Below, in pieces: positions 10,938 through 22,845 of a DNA stretch of 64,000 bases. Numbering within the stretch: the first letter of the stretch is position 1; each line of letters begins with the position of its first letter. The notes under the pieces were generated by a model, which was not told where the DNA came from, did not search any database, and saw only the letters and a list, made by a program, of their open reading frames with translations. Source of the DNA: Neurospora tetrasperma FGSC 2508 (taxonomy: Eukaryota > Ascomycota > Sordariomycetes > Sordariales > Sordariaceae); contig NW_009799104.1 of assembly GCF_000213175.1 (NCBI RefSeq), positions 1,319,214 through 1,383,213 of the forward strand, in the 5' to 3' direction. Position numbers and translations under genes: made by a program.

Positions 10938-12233
10938 ATGGCGCCATCCACAACCGCCCCAAAGGCCCCCCTCAAATCAACCCTCCCCCCGCTTCTCCTC
11001 GGCACCGCCACCTTCAACACGCAATACGTCCCCGACCCTCACTCGCTCCCCTACCGCTCCATCGTCGCGTGCGCCCTCTCCCTGGGCGTGCGTGGTTTCG
11101 ACACCTCGCCTTACTACGGCCCCTCTGAGATTCTCCTCGGCGACGCCCTCCACACTCTATTCACTTCTGAGACGAACCCGCTCCCGCGCGAGGACGTCTT
11201 CATCGTCACCAAAGCCGGCCGCATCGCCGGCGACGAATTCGACTACTCCCCTTCTTGGGTGCGCTACAGCATTTACCGGAGCTTGCAAAGGCTGCACACG
11301 GACTATCTCGATTTGGTGTACATGCATGACGTCGAGTTCGTGTCCCCTGCCGAAGTGCTGGGTGCGGTCCAGGAGTTGAGGCGGTTGCGGGATGAGGAAG
11401 GGCTGATTAGACATGTGGGGATAAGTGGGTTCCCCGTCAAGGTCCTGGCGGAGCTGGCGGAGATGATTCTCAGAGAAACGGGAGAGCCGTTGGATGCGGT
11501 GTTGAGTTATGGGCATTTTACGGTGCAGAATCGGCTGTTGAGTGTTGAGGAGTACGTTTCTGATGATAAGAAGAGGGAGCAAAAGGAGGAGGAGGAGGAG
11601 GAAAGCAGTGTGTTGAAGAGGTTCAAGAAGGCTGGGGTCGAGGTCATTCTCAATGCGTCCATGTTGGGCATGGGGTTGTTGACGCAAAAGGGAATCCCGC
11701 CTAACCCGGACTCGAAGGAGAGCCCGTTAGTCAAGTGGCATCCGTCGCCGCCGGATTTGAGGATTGCATGCAAGAAGCTGGGCGAGTTGGCGGCGGCTAA
11801 GGGCGAGAGGCTGGAGAGTGTGGCGATCCGTTGGGCGCTGGAGGAGTGGGCGAGGGTGGGCGCCGAGGCGGAGGTTGGTGTTGATGCTGAACCTGGGTCC
11901 CCGTTGAAGGTGGGCGCAACGGTGTGCGGTGTCTCATCCATTCCCGAGTTGGAGGAGACAGTCACCGAGTGGAATGACGTGTTGGAAGGATTGAAAAAGG
12001 TGGCGGCTGCTGGGGGAAAGGCAGACGGTCGCGTATACGGAACAGAGCGCCAGGAGAAGATCCTGAAGTTGGTGGAGGATGAGATGTGGCCAGCCTTGGG
12101 TGAATGGATTGACTTTGCCTGGGCCAGCCCAGGAGATGGCTATGTCAACACCAGGCGGCCCGAAGATAAGGGTAGGGTTCCCGATGATGGCGTAGTAGCT
12201 GCGCATGAGGAGAGAATCAAGCACAAGAAGTAA
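10938..12233 (+). CDS. Aldo-keto reductase, D-arabinose / L-galactose dehydrogenase-like (ARA2 type, 431 aa)
   Basis: This is a cytosolic NAD(P)-dependent aldo-keto reductase. It resembles yeast Ara2, which oxidises D-arabinose to the lactone in the D-erythroascorbate pathway. It is a single exon, starting at an ATG in the strong context CACCATGG. The catalytic tetrad is visible: Asp55 and Tyr60 in RGFDTSPYYGPSE, Lys92 in VFIVTKAGRI, and His130 in DLVYMHDVEF. The Ara2-specific signatures TLPPLLLGTATFNTQY and LSYGHFTVQNRLL are present. A Lys/Glu-rich insertion (KKREQKEEEEEESS, about residues 212-225) makes the protein longer than the usual 320-350 residues, as does the C-terminal extension. 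It converges on the Tob55 gene. Substrate is inferred from family resemblance. Confidence 0.9.
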   Translation: MAPSTTAPKAPLKSTLPPLLLGTATFNTQYVPDPHSLPYRSIVACALSLGVRGFDTSPYYGPSEILLGDALHTLFTSETNPLPREDVFIVTKAGRIAGDEFDYSPSWVRYSIYRSLQRLHTDYLDLVYMHDVEFVSPAEVLGAVQELRRLRDEEGLIRHVGISGFPVKVLAELAEMILRETGEPLDAVLSYGHFTVQNRLLSVEEYVSDDKKREQKEEEEEESSVLKRFKKAGVEVILNASMLGMGLLTQKGIPPNPDSKESPLVKWHPSPPDLRIACKKLGELAAAKGERLESVAIRWALEEWARVGAEAEVGVDAEPGSPLKVGATVCGVSSIPELEETVTEWNDVLEGLKKVAAAGGKADGRVYGTERQEKILKLVEDEMWPALGEWIDFAWASPGDGYVNTRRPEDKGRVPDDGVVAAHEERIKHKK

Positions 12234-12828
12234 GCGCTATGGTTGGGTCTACATGTGGTGGAAAAAAAAAGGGGGTTAGGTGAGTGGCATGTCATCAATA
12301 GATGAGCTATAAGCTGGTTTCTCTCTCGCACTCGAATTTTCTTTAGACTAGATTCAGACGTAGTTACTGAAGCACTCCGTAGGATGCTGTAGAACGCAAG
12401 CGAATACAAGATCTATAAGTCCACATGCGACAGCGAGATATATGCACAGTCAGTACGTAAACCCATCTTTACCTTTATCACCTGTTCAAGGCCAAGGAAT
12501 GTTGACATTAATCGCAGGCCTCTGAAGCTCTTGAACGATGCAAACATGAAATGCGCAAGATGGGAGTTAACCATGTGAGGCGCTTAAGCAACAAACGAAC
12601 TGTGAAATCAGCGAAATTGGGCTTCCGACTGCACAGTGGAAAATGTCCTACTACCGGCAGGGAAGTAAAGGGCAATATGGGAAGAACTCGGCGTCCTCTC
12701 GCGATTTTTATTCTTACAGCAAGGCTTGTCATTTATACATAGATACTACACAGGCAGACAACGCGTCGAACCTCTTGATGCTTGATCCTTCCATTATTCT
12801 TTACTTCCTACACATGCATCGAAACCTT
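12234..12828. other. Convergent intergenic region
   Basis: About 600 bp lies between the stop codons of the reductase and the Tob55 gene. It contains 3' UTR-like sequence with an A-run near 12262; no gene was recognised. Confidence 0.6.
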
Positions 12829-14662
12829 TTACAAGAAATTAATACCGACACCGACCTGCAGTCCCTTTCTCGCTTCCTCGCCTCTCCTTACCACCAACGG
12901 CAGGCTGAAGTTCAACTCAAACCTCGCCACGGGGTGCGCATACACCACACCAAAGCCAGCCGCGATGCTGGGCAGGCCGTTCGCCAACTCCGCCACCGCG
13001 CTCTTCATGCCACTCGCAACAGCGCCGGAATCCAGCGACACCGAACCCTCAGCTGTCTTCTTTCCCTGCAGCGCAACCAAACGGCCGCCGTTGGCGAAGA
13101 GCTGGAACCTCAAGGGGGAGGTAGGACCAGCCCTGGGAAGCGGTAGAAGCATGTTGACGGATCCAGCAGCAAAGACGTCACCGCCAACGGAGTCGGCGCC
13201 GTCGTGAGGGCCGAGGCCGCCCATGCTGAAACCGCGGACATCGGTGGGGCCGCCGAGCTGGAAACGATCGTTGATGCGGCTAGGGGCAACGGAGGTGCTG
13301 GAGAGGGAGTAGCCCATGGGCAGAGGGTAGAGGAGACCAGCGCGGAAGCCGGCGCCAACGGAGACACCGGGAAGTGGGAGGGCCTGGGCGGCAGAGAGTT
13401 CGACTTCGGACTTGGCAAAGGAAACGTCACCCTTCAGAGGACCCCAACCCGCAAGCTCGGCGGCGGTGCGCACAAGATAGCCGGCCTGGGGAAGCATGGG
13501 ATTATCACGGCGGTCGCGGGTAAAGGTGTGGGTGATGGAGCTCTTGAGGGAGTCACCGGCATCGGCGCGGACGGTGGGCGAGGCGGAGGCGGAGAGACCA
13601 GTCAGCTGGCGCCAGACTCCGGAGTAAGTGAGCGCGTGGTCATCGCCATTGTCGGTCGACCAGGCGAGGCGGAGGTTGCCGCCGGTAAGGTGCTCGTCGT
13701 GCGAGGCCCAGGGCTTGTGGGTGGATGAACGCAGAGCCTCGAGCGCAAGACGGATATCGGGGTTGCCGTTCACCGGGGTGGAGAAGACGGCGTTATAAGC
13801 GGACCGAGTACGGGTACCGGCAGCAGCGTTGACGGAAAGGGTCTCGGCACCGCCAAAGATGTTGCGCAGAACGGCATTGGTGTAAGCGGAGCCCTCAGCG
13901 TTGCCAAAATCAGTACCGGCCTTGAAGACGAGGCGGGATTGTTCCTTGACGCGGATGGAGACGTCGAGCTCGGTGCGGTCGGTGGGGGACTGGAACTGCT
14001 CTTGTTGCTGCTGGCGGGCATCCGAGATGAAGACACCAAAGCCATCCTCCTTGAAGATGCCTGTTGGGAGTAAAGCGTGCGTTAGAGGGTGCTGACTTGT
14101 GGGAAATGCAGGATATTCGGTCGTTGTTCGGGTGGGAAGAGGAGATGGAGGAGGAGTGGGCGCGCACCGAAACGGGTAAGCTTCTGGGTGGCCGTGCTGA
14201 TGCGAGCGAGGGCATCGCCTAGGGTCGTAGCGGGGCTAGTGGTTTCCTCGACAATGGGCTTGAAGACGTGGTCGAGAAGGCCGCGGCGGGTGTTGTTGGC
14301 GCCATGGATCTCGATGGAGTTGACGGTAGCGGGGGTAAGCAGGTGGTCCTCGATCTGGGTTGGGGGAGAGAGAGAGGTTAGCGGGACGATGACTGGCATT
14401 TGTATTCAGGGCTACCTCAGGATTGGATCCCATACGATGGGGTTCGGCACCTGGTAGGGTTGAGGCTCCTTGGGCTCGGTAACGACGGCAGCGGCCTTTT
14501 GGTGGACGATGGCAGCGGCCTTGTCGATCTTCGCGGTGGCAGCCTCGACCTGAAGATTCCAAGATTTGGATCAGGAATTGGCCACTCGAATTGGCGCAAT
14601 TGAGACGGCCACGAGGGACAGGTTCTTACCGGATTGCCGGGGGCACTTGGAGAGGAGGCCAT
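12829..14662 (-). CDS. tob55: Mitochondrial outer-membrane beta-barrel insertase Tob55/Sam50 (521 aa, 4 exons)
   Basis: This is the central subunit of the TOB/SAM complex, which inserts beta-barrel proteins such as Tom40 and porin into the mitochondrial outer membrane. Exons in transcript order are 14662-14630, 14549-14436, 14354-14168 and 14060-12829; introns are 80, 81 and 107 nt, all frame-preserving. After a short N-terminus comes a single POTRA domain (TPATVNSIEIHGANNTRRGLLDHVFKPIVEE) and then the Omp85 barrel, with NRFQLGGPTDVRGFSMGGLGPHDGAD matching the conserved L6-type loop. The protein ends KGLQVGVGINFL, a good beta-signal. The donor of intron 2 is taken as GTATGG at 14435; a GTGCCG four codons earlier would also keep frame. 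It shares a roughly 870-bp divergent upstream region with ubc6. Length and motifs match the known Neurospora protein. Confidence 0.93.
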
Positions 14663-15531
14663 TGCAGCTTCTCGCCTGGGTTGGCGGGATCCCGATCACA
14701 GGTTGGCGACTTGTTGAGGTTGGGATGTTCTCAAGTCTTGCCAATATTTTGGTCCCGAACTGACTGCTGCAACCGTCGACCAGGTTCAAGACGGTCAATT
14801 CGGCTTCGGGTGCTATCGGGGATCCATCAATTACCGTCGTCACTACCTACGTAACGGTGTGGCTAGTGCTGCTGGTGGACTGCCGAAGTTTGAACGGCAG
14901 GCTGTGGCTGACGTACACTACATTGAGATGAAAGCCGACGGCCGTGGAGATCCTTTCCGGGGCCCCCCCTGCTTCAACAAAGGGAACCACAATTGCGGCA
15001 GACCCACTGTAACTGGACTAGACCCCGATTGGGTCCAACGTCCAGTCCAGTTGTTGGTTTCACTTTTTTTGGGAAATGGAGATTGGGGGGGAGGTCGCTT
15101 GCCGTGTGTTCCCCCAACTCCACAATGAATGCCATACATACCCCGTGCCGTGCCACCACTGTCCGTCACTGCTCTCACTGACATTCTGTCGCTAACCTTG
15201 ACTGGACCTACCCACTACCTACTTTCCACCTTCCATCCTAGAAATAGACAGACCACCATCACCACATCACATCCACCTAATATCCAACTACTACCAATCC
15301 ATCCACTTCCAAACTTAACGTACTACTCAATCACCATCGTCACTCACCCGAGACTCGAATCACGTCGCTCCGCCGTCTCCAAAGTCGCAACAAATCCAAC
15401 TCTCGATCGCTCGTTTAAAGGCACTCACTCCCCTTGTCCCACGGCCGCCGATTCCTTCTGGTGTTTTCATTCTTTGCCACACAGTCGCGGCCCAATACCA
15501 TCTCGAGACATCGCCATCTGCGCAATTCACC
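14663..15531. promoter_or_regulatory. Divergent upstream region of tob55 and ubc6
   Basis: About 870 bp lies between the two start codons. The ubc6 side (15130-15530) is C/T- and CA-rich with few purine runs, typical of a fungal 5' leader. No further gene was recognised. That it acts as a bidirectional promoter is inferred from gene arrangement. Confidence 0.5.
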
Positions 15532-16445
15532 ATGGCTACACGTGCGGCACACAAGCGCGCAAGTCCACCAAATTCCATGGTCTTGCTTGAACATGGACTA
15601 ATGTTTTCTTCTAGTTGACGCGCGAATACAAGTCCATCACCGAGAACCCCCCGCCGTACATCACTGCCCACCCCTCCGAGTCCAACATCCTGGAGTAAGC
15701 ATCTACCACTGCCAGCTTCGCTTATATGTGGCCAGCGGCTGACATACAGTTCTCCAGATGGCATTACATCATCACAGGACCCGAGAACACTCCCTACCAC
15801 GGCGGTCAATACTGGGGCACGCTCATCTTCCCGCCCAACTACCCCTTCGCCCCTCCTGCGATCCGTATGCACACTCCTTCCGGCCGTTTCACACCCTCGA
15901 GCCGACTATGTCTCTCCATCTCGGATTTCCACCCCAAATCCTTCAACCCGGCATGGGAAGTCTCGACGATCCTCATCGGCCTACTATCATTCATGACCTC
16001 CGAAGAGATGACAACGGGCTCCGTCTCGGCCACCGAAACGGAACGCAAGTTTCACGCCGCGCGCTCACGATGGTGGAACTCGACGGGTGGCGGCTCCCAT
16101 CTCCGACCAAACGGCGCAGCGGGAAAAGGCAACGTGAAGGCTGGCGATGGGGGTGCCAAGTTCAGGTCGGAGTGGCCCGAGGTGGACGCTGAGAACTGGA
16201 GGTGGATCAAGGAAAACAACATTGACCCAGCGACGGGGAACAGGCCGGAGCCGGCGAACGCGTCGTCATGCGGGCCTCAGCTAGGTATCGCTGGCAGCAG
16301 CGGTGGTCAGGCTCACGCTGTTGTGGACGTGGTTATGCAGCAAAGAGATGCGGGTCAGGGGTGGATGTCGAGGCATAAGTGGCTGCTGGCGGGATCCTTT
16401 TTCTTCTTTTACGTATTGATGGTGAGGATCTTTGGCGAGGCTTGA
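15532..16445 (+). CDS. ubc6: Tail-anchored ubiquitin-conjugating enzyme E2, Ubc6/UBE2J2 type (264 aa)
   Basis: This is an ER-membrane E2 that supplies ubiquitin for ER-associated degradation. Exons are 15532-15558, 15615-15694 and 15758-16445. The first intron (15559-15614) has a GC-AG boundary (GCAAGT...TCTAG). No GT donor in reach keeps the conserved join AAHKR|LTREYKSI, so the GC donor is well supported. The second intron is 63 nt and joins NILE to WHYIITGPENTPY. The UBC fold follows with YWGTLIFPPNYPFAPP, the active-site Cys87 in SSRLCLSISDFHP and FNPAWEVSTILIGLLSFM. A low-complexity linker leads to the C-terminal membrane anchor (about residues 243-260, WLLAGSFFFFYVLMVRIFG) followed by only three residues, as in Ubc6. 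Confidence 0.93.
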
Positions 16446-18030
16446 GGGATGAAAAATCCTGGGAGGGGGGGACTAGCAAGCAGAAGGAACGATCACTATC
16501 AGCGAAGGATACCCTGCATTATCCGACAATACCACCGAACATCCGAATCGAACTTGGGTCGCGGCCGTCAGTCAGTGGATTGTTGGAGGTCAAGACGTCC
16601 ATTTATTGCAATATGGAATACGGTTTTCTTCTATCATATTTATATATACAAGCATCGGCGTTTCGGGAGAAGGGGGGGCAGTGGAGGCCGTGGATAGGAT
16701 CGTTAGCGTACGTGATCATCACGGGCATCATCAGCGTTGGACATACAGGCAGGCAAGGCGAGAAGAAAGAGACCACAACGTAATTGCAATTTCCAACAAT
16801 ACCAAAACCAAGACCAAGACCAAGAGCAAAAGTGAAAGGGTTCCCAGAGCAAATATGTACCGGAGTTGGACTGGAGAACTGGAGCATGAGCGCAGTTCAT
16901 CACGTGTGTGACTTGAGCAGAACGAGAGGATTGGTGGGATAGGATTGAATGAATGGATTGCCCAAAAAGACCGATGAGTGATGTATCACATTTGACATAC
17001 CCTATCTAATTCAGCTTAGTCGGGGGAATTGGACACGTCGTTCCTTCATCAAGTGTCTCAGCTTCCTCGACCTATCTTATCTCACACAGATATTCTCCCA
17101 ATCAACAATCATACCTACCTAATTACATGAACTTGAGCGATAATAGTACACCAACCAATCAAGCGAAGAAGTCGACATCTCGCTCTCTCTCATCCTCTCC
17201 ATCCTAAAATCTCTCGAAATTGCGTGAATGGAGCAGGGCATCTCTCTATCCAAAGTTCATACGCGCACATGTCCAAAAAATTTAGCCATTTTAGCCATAG
17301 CAGACAGACATTTTCCCCAGAAAAAGAATTGATAGGTATTCATATTCATATTCTATTCTATTCATCAACTGCTCAAAAAGAAAAATCAATCATCCGCCGC
17401 CCCCTCCAAAAGTTTCCCGTCCCCGCCGCCCGCATCGATGCGCTTTTCGTTTTTCTTTTTCCAACATCATCATCTCTCTCTATATATGAGGGAAAAAAAA
17501 AAAAAAACATTACATGTCATCTGTACAAAATTGTCGAGCTTGGTAACGCAAGTCTCTTGAAGAAGAAGAAGAAGATACAATGGTTGCATATCGCTGGAGC
17601 CTTGATATCCAAAAATAAAGGACAAATCGCTGAGAAATGCTAAGTAGGTAGGTAGGTAGGTAAAAACCAATTGGAACCGCGGAGGGTATGTCCAAAAGAG
17701 AAAATAATGGAAAGAGAAAAAAAAGTGTGAGGTGGAGGGGGGGGTGTCTAGATCTAGTGTATGTGGTATGGTGTAGAGATGAGATGTGAAAATTCGGAAC
17801 ACCATAAAATCAATGCATGATGACCATCAACTTCAGAAACCCATTGCGAAACGAGGTCGCTCTCTCCTCTCTCTCTTCTTCGACGCGTGAATTATCCAAT
17901 CCTCACTCAATCGTCTCCTCGTAAGTGGTGGTGTAAATAGGGGGGGGAGTGGTCTATGAAAGTATGTTATTGTGCCTTATTTTATATGCTTTTTTTTTTC
18001 TTGGTGTTTTGGGGTTTGGCGAAAGAGAGT
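16446..18030. other. Convergent intergenic region (1.6 kb) with simple repeats
   Basis: This stretch lies between the stop codons of ubc6 and cdr4. It holds AT-rich and low-complexity stretches: a 14-A run near 17493-17506, GAA repeats near 17560, and a TAGG tetranucleotide run at 17645-17662. Open frames here are low-complexity and unsupported. It is probably long 3' UTRs. Confidence 0.55.
17645..17662 (+). repeat. Tetranucleotide microsatellite (TAGG)n
   Basis: About four perfect TAGG copies lie in the convergent region between ubc6 and cdr4. Confidence 0.85.
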
Positions 18031-21000
18031 TTACTCCTTCTTTTGCTTCTTGAGGAAGCCAAAAATGCCGTTCTTCTTGGGGACGCGGACGAGCCAGTAG
18101 ACTGCGAGGGCGCCGAGGATGTTGAAGGCGATGTAGGCAAAGAGGATGCTATTGTTGAAGAGTATATTAGTAACCGTTGTTGAAAACATGACAAGGGGAA
18201 AGGAGAGAGCGGGAAAAAAAAAAAAAAAAAAAAAAAAAACATACCCAAAGTTGCGCCATCTATCGGCATAGTCGGACGACACGCTAGCAAGGAACGTGTT
18301 GGTCTTGTCAATGGGGCAGAAGCTGCATTCGTCCGTGGCGTCCGGGTTGAGGAGGTAACCACCAGCGGCCTTGATGTAGTCGGACATGTACTCCCCGCAA
18401 GTGCCGTTGAGGGGGTTGAACTTGAGGAACTCCACATCCGAGCAATGCACGTCCGTGTTGGCCACGCCGACCGACAACATGGCGCTGACCAGGTACGTGA
18501 AGGGGCTAACGCGGTACATGAAGATCCAGAAGCGGGGCATGGCCTCGGGGCTGGCGAGGACACCGCAGAAGATCAGGCAGAGGGAAAAAAGAAGCTGGGC
18601 AATGTTACCACCGGCCTCAGCGGTCTCAAAACCGGCAATCATAAAGTCGGTGAAGGTCGAGGTGAACCACATGAAGGCGAGGAGGAGCAGGAACATCAGA
18701 CCGCCACGCTCAGTGACTTGGCCCATGGGCTCAGCGTTACGGTACAGGCCGACGGGATAGTACCAGCAGAAGTACATGATGGCACCCATGAGCGCGTTCC
18801 ACGGAAGCTCGACGATGATCTGGGAGAGCATGAAAACCTTCCAGCCGTAGACCTTGGAGGGGCGCTCACGGACCTCGTAAAGCGAACGCTGGACGACGAA
18901 GTGAGGCATGGTCTGCTGGACGAGCTGGCCGAAGATGGTGAGCAGGTTGAAAATGGCGAACATCTGGTTCTGGAGACCCTGGATGGTGTTGGGGGCGTTG
19001 TAGAAGACGAAACCGATGAACAAGGCGACGGAAATGCAGAGGGCGGTCTTAGAGTAGATGTACGACGGTGTACGCCAGTATTGCTGGAAGACACGGTAGG
19101 TGACCTCTCTGAGCTGCTCGAAGAAGGGAGCGGCGAATTCGCGGTAGCCGCCAGCGTCACCATCCATTTCCAAAGCGTCCGCGTGGTTCGAGTTGTTCTT
19201 CAGACGTTGCAACTCCTCCTGGACAGCTTGGTATTCGGGGCTGGATCGCCAAGCATCGTGCCAGTCAATTTCGGAGTGAGTTCCAGGAGCAGCACCGATT
19301 ACCTCGAGCATCCACTCGGCGGGGTTGGCATCAGGAGGGCACTTGACACCGCTCTGGCGTTCGAAGTAAGAAGCCATAGTCTTGGAGTTCTTGCCAATGT
19401 CACCAAAGTAAACGGTCCTACCACCCTTGGCCAAGAAGAGCAGACGATCGAAGCGCTGGAAAAGCATGGCCGAGGGCTGATGGATAGTGCATAGAATAGC
19501 CTGGCCGCTCTTGGTCAGCTTCTCGAGGAGGTCCAGAATAGCCCACGAAGTCTGAGAGTCGAGACCGGAAGTAGGCTCGTCAACGAAGAGAAGAAGAGGA
19601 GGCTTGGCAGCAAGTTCGACACCGATAGTAAGACGCTTTCTCTGCTCGACGTTTAAGCCTTCACCAGGGACACCAATGATAGCGTCGGCGTACTCCTCCA
19701 TGTCGAGGAGCTTAATAACCTCATCGACATAAGCGAGCTTCTCGGCGCGGGGAACGTGGGCGGGTTGGCGGAGGAGGGCACTGAAGTTCAAGGCCTCACG
19801 GACGGTAGTGGTTTCGAGGTGGAGATCCTGCTGTTGAACGTAACCGGTCTTGCGCTGGAAAGAAGTATCGCGAGGCTTGCCATCAACCAGCATCTCACCA
19901 GTGATCACACCGACGTTGATACGGTCAGCCAAACAGTCGAGCAACGTGGTCTTTCCGGCTCCGGAGACACCCATGAGAGCGGTCAAAGTACCAGGCTTAA
20001 CCCAGCCATCAACGTTGTTGAGAATCTGGCGAATTTCCTTCTTGATGGGAACATGGTAGGAGACGTTGTTCCAGTGGAAGACGCTAGTCTGGGCCTGCAA
20101 GAAACCAGCCTCCTTGTCGGAAGTGTTGCCATCGCTGACGTGGCCCTTGCCGGCAACCTGAACGCCACCAGACTCGGCATCGCCCTTGTTCTCCTTGAAG
20201 GAAGCGGGCTTGTAGCCCCTGCGGAAGACAAGAACCTCACCCTTGCTCTTCTTGGCCGAGACGGCCTCGGCAGCAACAATGTAGGTGAAGAGGAAGAAGC
20301 AGATGAAAGCGATGATGATACCAAAGTTGCGCCACCTGTGGCTGTTGACGTAGTTGAAGCTCTCACGGAGGTAGTCGTCTCCAAGGACGTAGTCCTGGCC
20401 CGCGACGGAACCAACGGCTGAGCAGACGCGGTTCAAGTTACCGACGTTGGCGTACGTGGGAATACTAGGGCTAGGAACATAGGCTTCACAATGAAACTTG
20501 CGTCCGACGAACTCATTTAGCATCAACGACTCGAAGGCATATGCGATGGGATCAATGTAGTTGATCCAGCGGCACCAGCCAAGCATGTAAGTGGTGGGAA
20601 TGGCGAAACCAGTGAAGATAACGAGCGCAAGGATGATGATGGCAGCGGGCACCATGGCCTGAGACAGCGTACGCGAGGAACTGGCGATGGTACGGAAGAT
20701 CATCGACATGACGAGTACAGTGACGAAGGACACGAGCAGGAAGAAGAAGAACGGACCCGCTTCTCGGCGCAAATTCGTCATGAAGTACAGCGTAACGTTG
20801 AAGACGATGGAGTTGGCGAGCTTGTAGGGCATATCGACGAGCATGGAAGCGACAGCTTCGGCAGACGGGTGGTACAGAGCATAACGAGCGTGCTTCTCAA
20901 CAATCGGACGTTGAGCGTAGAGGGTCAGAATTTCGAGGGCCGACGAGAAAGCGTTCATGAGAATGGCGAAGAAGAGAAGAGCGCCGCGCCGGTAGAAGCT

Positions 21001-22845
21001 GTCCGTGTTGGGTTGCAGGTTGTAGAAGACACTGGAGATGATGAGAGCCATGATGAAGTTACCGATAAGAGAACCCATTGTGATACTAGGATCTCCTACC
21101 AGGCGTCGCCATCCTCGCCACAAGCACAACTGAACCTGTTGGATGTAGGAGAGTGTGAAGGGAGACTTGGCGCGCTGACCCTTGGCCTGCTGAGCCTTCT
21201 TGGAGGCGCGGAAAGCCTCAGCATCAGGTCCGTTGATGGGATGCTCCTTCTTGTACTCTTCAATCTCAGCCTGGAGAGACTTGTACTCGGCACTATTCTT
21301 CCAGGCAGCAGCAAACTCGTCGGGTGTACGAGGAGCCTTGCCCTCAAAGCCGGGGCGGACAATACGCTCTGTGGGACTGGTCATGGAGGTCAGGAAGTCG
21401 GGAGTGGTCTGGCGAGCGGGGCATTCGAAACCCAGGTTGACGAAGTACTGCTTAGCCTCGTCGGCACGGCCGAAGAAGATCTGGCGACCCTCATACAAGA
21501 CAGCAGCCTTGTCGAAGAGGTCGTAGGCGCTTTGAGGGGCTTGGTAGATGGACACGCAGGCAGTGCTTCCGAAAAGCTCAGTCTGCAGTCTGAGGGTCTT
21601 GACGAACTCGATGGCATTGGCACTGTCGAGACCTCTGGTGCTGTTATCCCAGCACTGAAGGGGAGCACCAGAGAGCGCGGCCTCGGCAATGGAGACACGC
21701 TTTCTTTCACCACCCGAAACACCACGGATATACTCGTTACCGACACGAGTGTTGATGGTGTGGCTGATGCCGAACATGGCCATGACGACATCTCGGAGAT
21801 GGTTGGAAAATTCGGTCTTGGTGACGCCGTCGGGGATGTGACGGGGAGCACGGGCGCGAGCCGCAAAGGTCAAAGTCTCACCCACCGTTAACTGGGGGAA
21901 ATGGGTATCGACTTCGGCAGAGTAGATGGCCTCACCACGGTGATGTGTGTGGATCTCCTTGGCGGTCATACCTAGGTAGACGTCGTGTTAGCGAGACCAA
22001 CTCGACACACGGACAAAAAAAAAGATTACTTTTAGGCACCACATACCCTGATAGTTGAAGTAGGACTGGTCGTCGATGAAGATGCCGTCGTGCTCGCCGG
22101 CAATAGTCTTGAGGAAGGTTGTGCAGCCGGAACCAGGGGGGCCCAAAACAACCAACATCTCACCCTTGCGCACAACACCGTCGAAGTCACGGAGAATGTC
22201 GATGCGGCGCTGTCGCCCCATACCAATGAGGTTGCGGACCTGGCTGAAGATTTCGAGGCCAACATTGAGAACATCCTTTTGGTAATCCGTGGCAGAGCCG
22301 AAACCGAAAACGTTCAAATTCTGGAAAGCGACACCGGTGGTACGGAACTGAAGGCCATCGCCACTGATCTGCTCAACGAGGGCCTTGGCCCAAGCACGAG
22401 AGTTGAAGTTGGGACCATTGGGGTTGAGTGGTGAGTTCTCTTCGTCGACCTGGAAGACAGTTTTTCCCTCGGGAACGGCAGCGTGGGACTGCGAAGTGTA
22501 TTTTCGTGCCAGGGCGAGGACTTGGCTTGCGCGGCGGTTCTCCTCGATACGGTCCTCGTCCTCCTCGCAGGTGCTGTCGCTATCGTTGGCATGCTGGGCG
22601 TCCTTCTCCTTCTCAGAACGAGCGGTGCTTCCGTCGACATCGGTCATGGATGTGGCCCGTGTTCCCGTCATCTGGTCGTTATGAGAGTGTGAAGAGCCCG
22701 GCTCGGGATGAGTAGGTCCGGAAGGGTTGGCGGCGACGGTTTCCTCCTCCAAGTCGTGTGTCTGCCGGCGCCCAAGAGGTGCTCCAGAAGTCCGGGCTGT
22801 GTGGTCATAGTTCCCGAAGGAACCAGTGCCCACCATGAAGGACAT
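18031..22845 (-). CDS. cdr4: PDR-type ABC transporter CDR4, azole/multidrug efflux pump (1547 aa, 3 exons)
   Basis: This is a full-size plasma-membrane ABCG/PDR pump with two NBD-TMD halves; in N. crassa, CDR4 is known for azole efflux and ketoconazole resistance. Exons in transcript order are 22845-22047, 21971-18245 and 18148-18031; introns are 75 and 96 nt. The first half has the PDR-typical degenerate Walker [13 protein letters not shown] (Cys241 in place of Lys), signature [10 protein letters not shown] and degenerate Walker [14 protein letters not shown]. The second half has a canonical Walker [13 protein letters not shown] (about residue 934), a degenerate signature [10 protein letters not shown] and Walker [15 protein letters not shown]. 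This asymmetry is normal for the family. The N-terminus is Ser/Glu/Asp-rich and probably phosphorylated. The last intron rejoins DRWRNFG to ILFAYIAFN and begins GTATG followed by a 26-T run. The 5' side faces a 7.3 kb gene-free stretch that may hold stress-response control sites; none was recognised. Confidence 0.95.
18214..18239 (+). repeat. 26-nt adenine homopolymer (poly-T in the cdr4 transcript)
   Basis: This is an uninterrupted A-run directly beside the 5' splice site of the last cdr4 intron, which reads GTATG then T26 in the transcript. Confidence 0.9.

Noticed and set aside
18445-21891. Long plus-strand frames (340-350 codons) opposite cdr4
   Set aside because: They mirror the codon bias of the strongly supported ABC transporter on the other strand and have no domain of their own.
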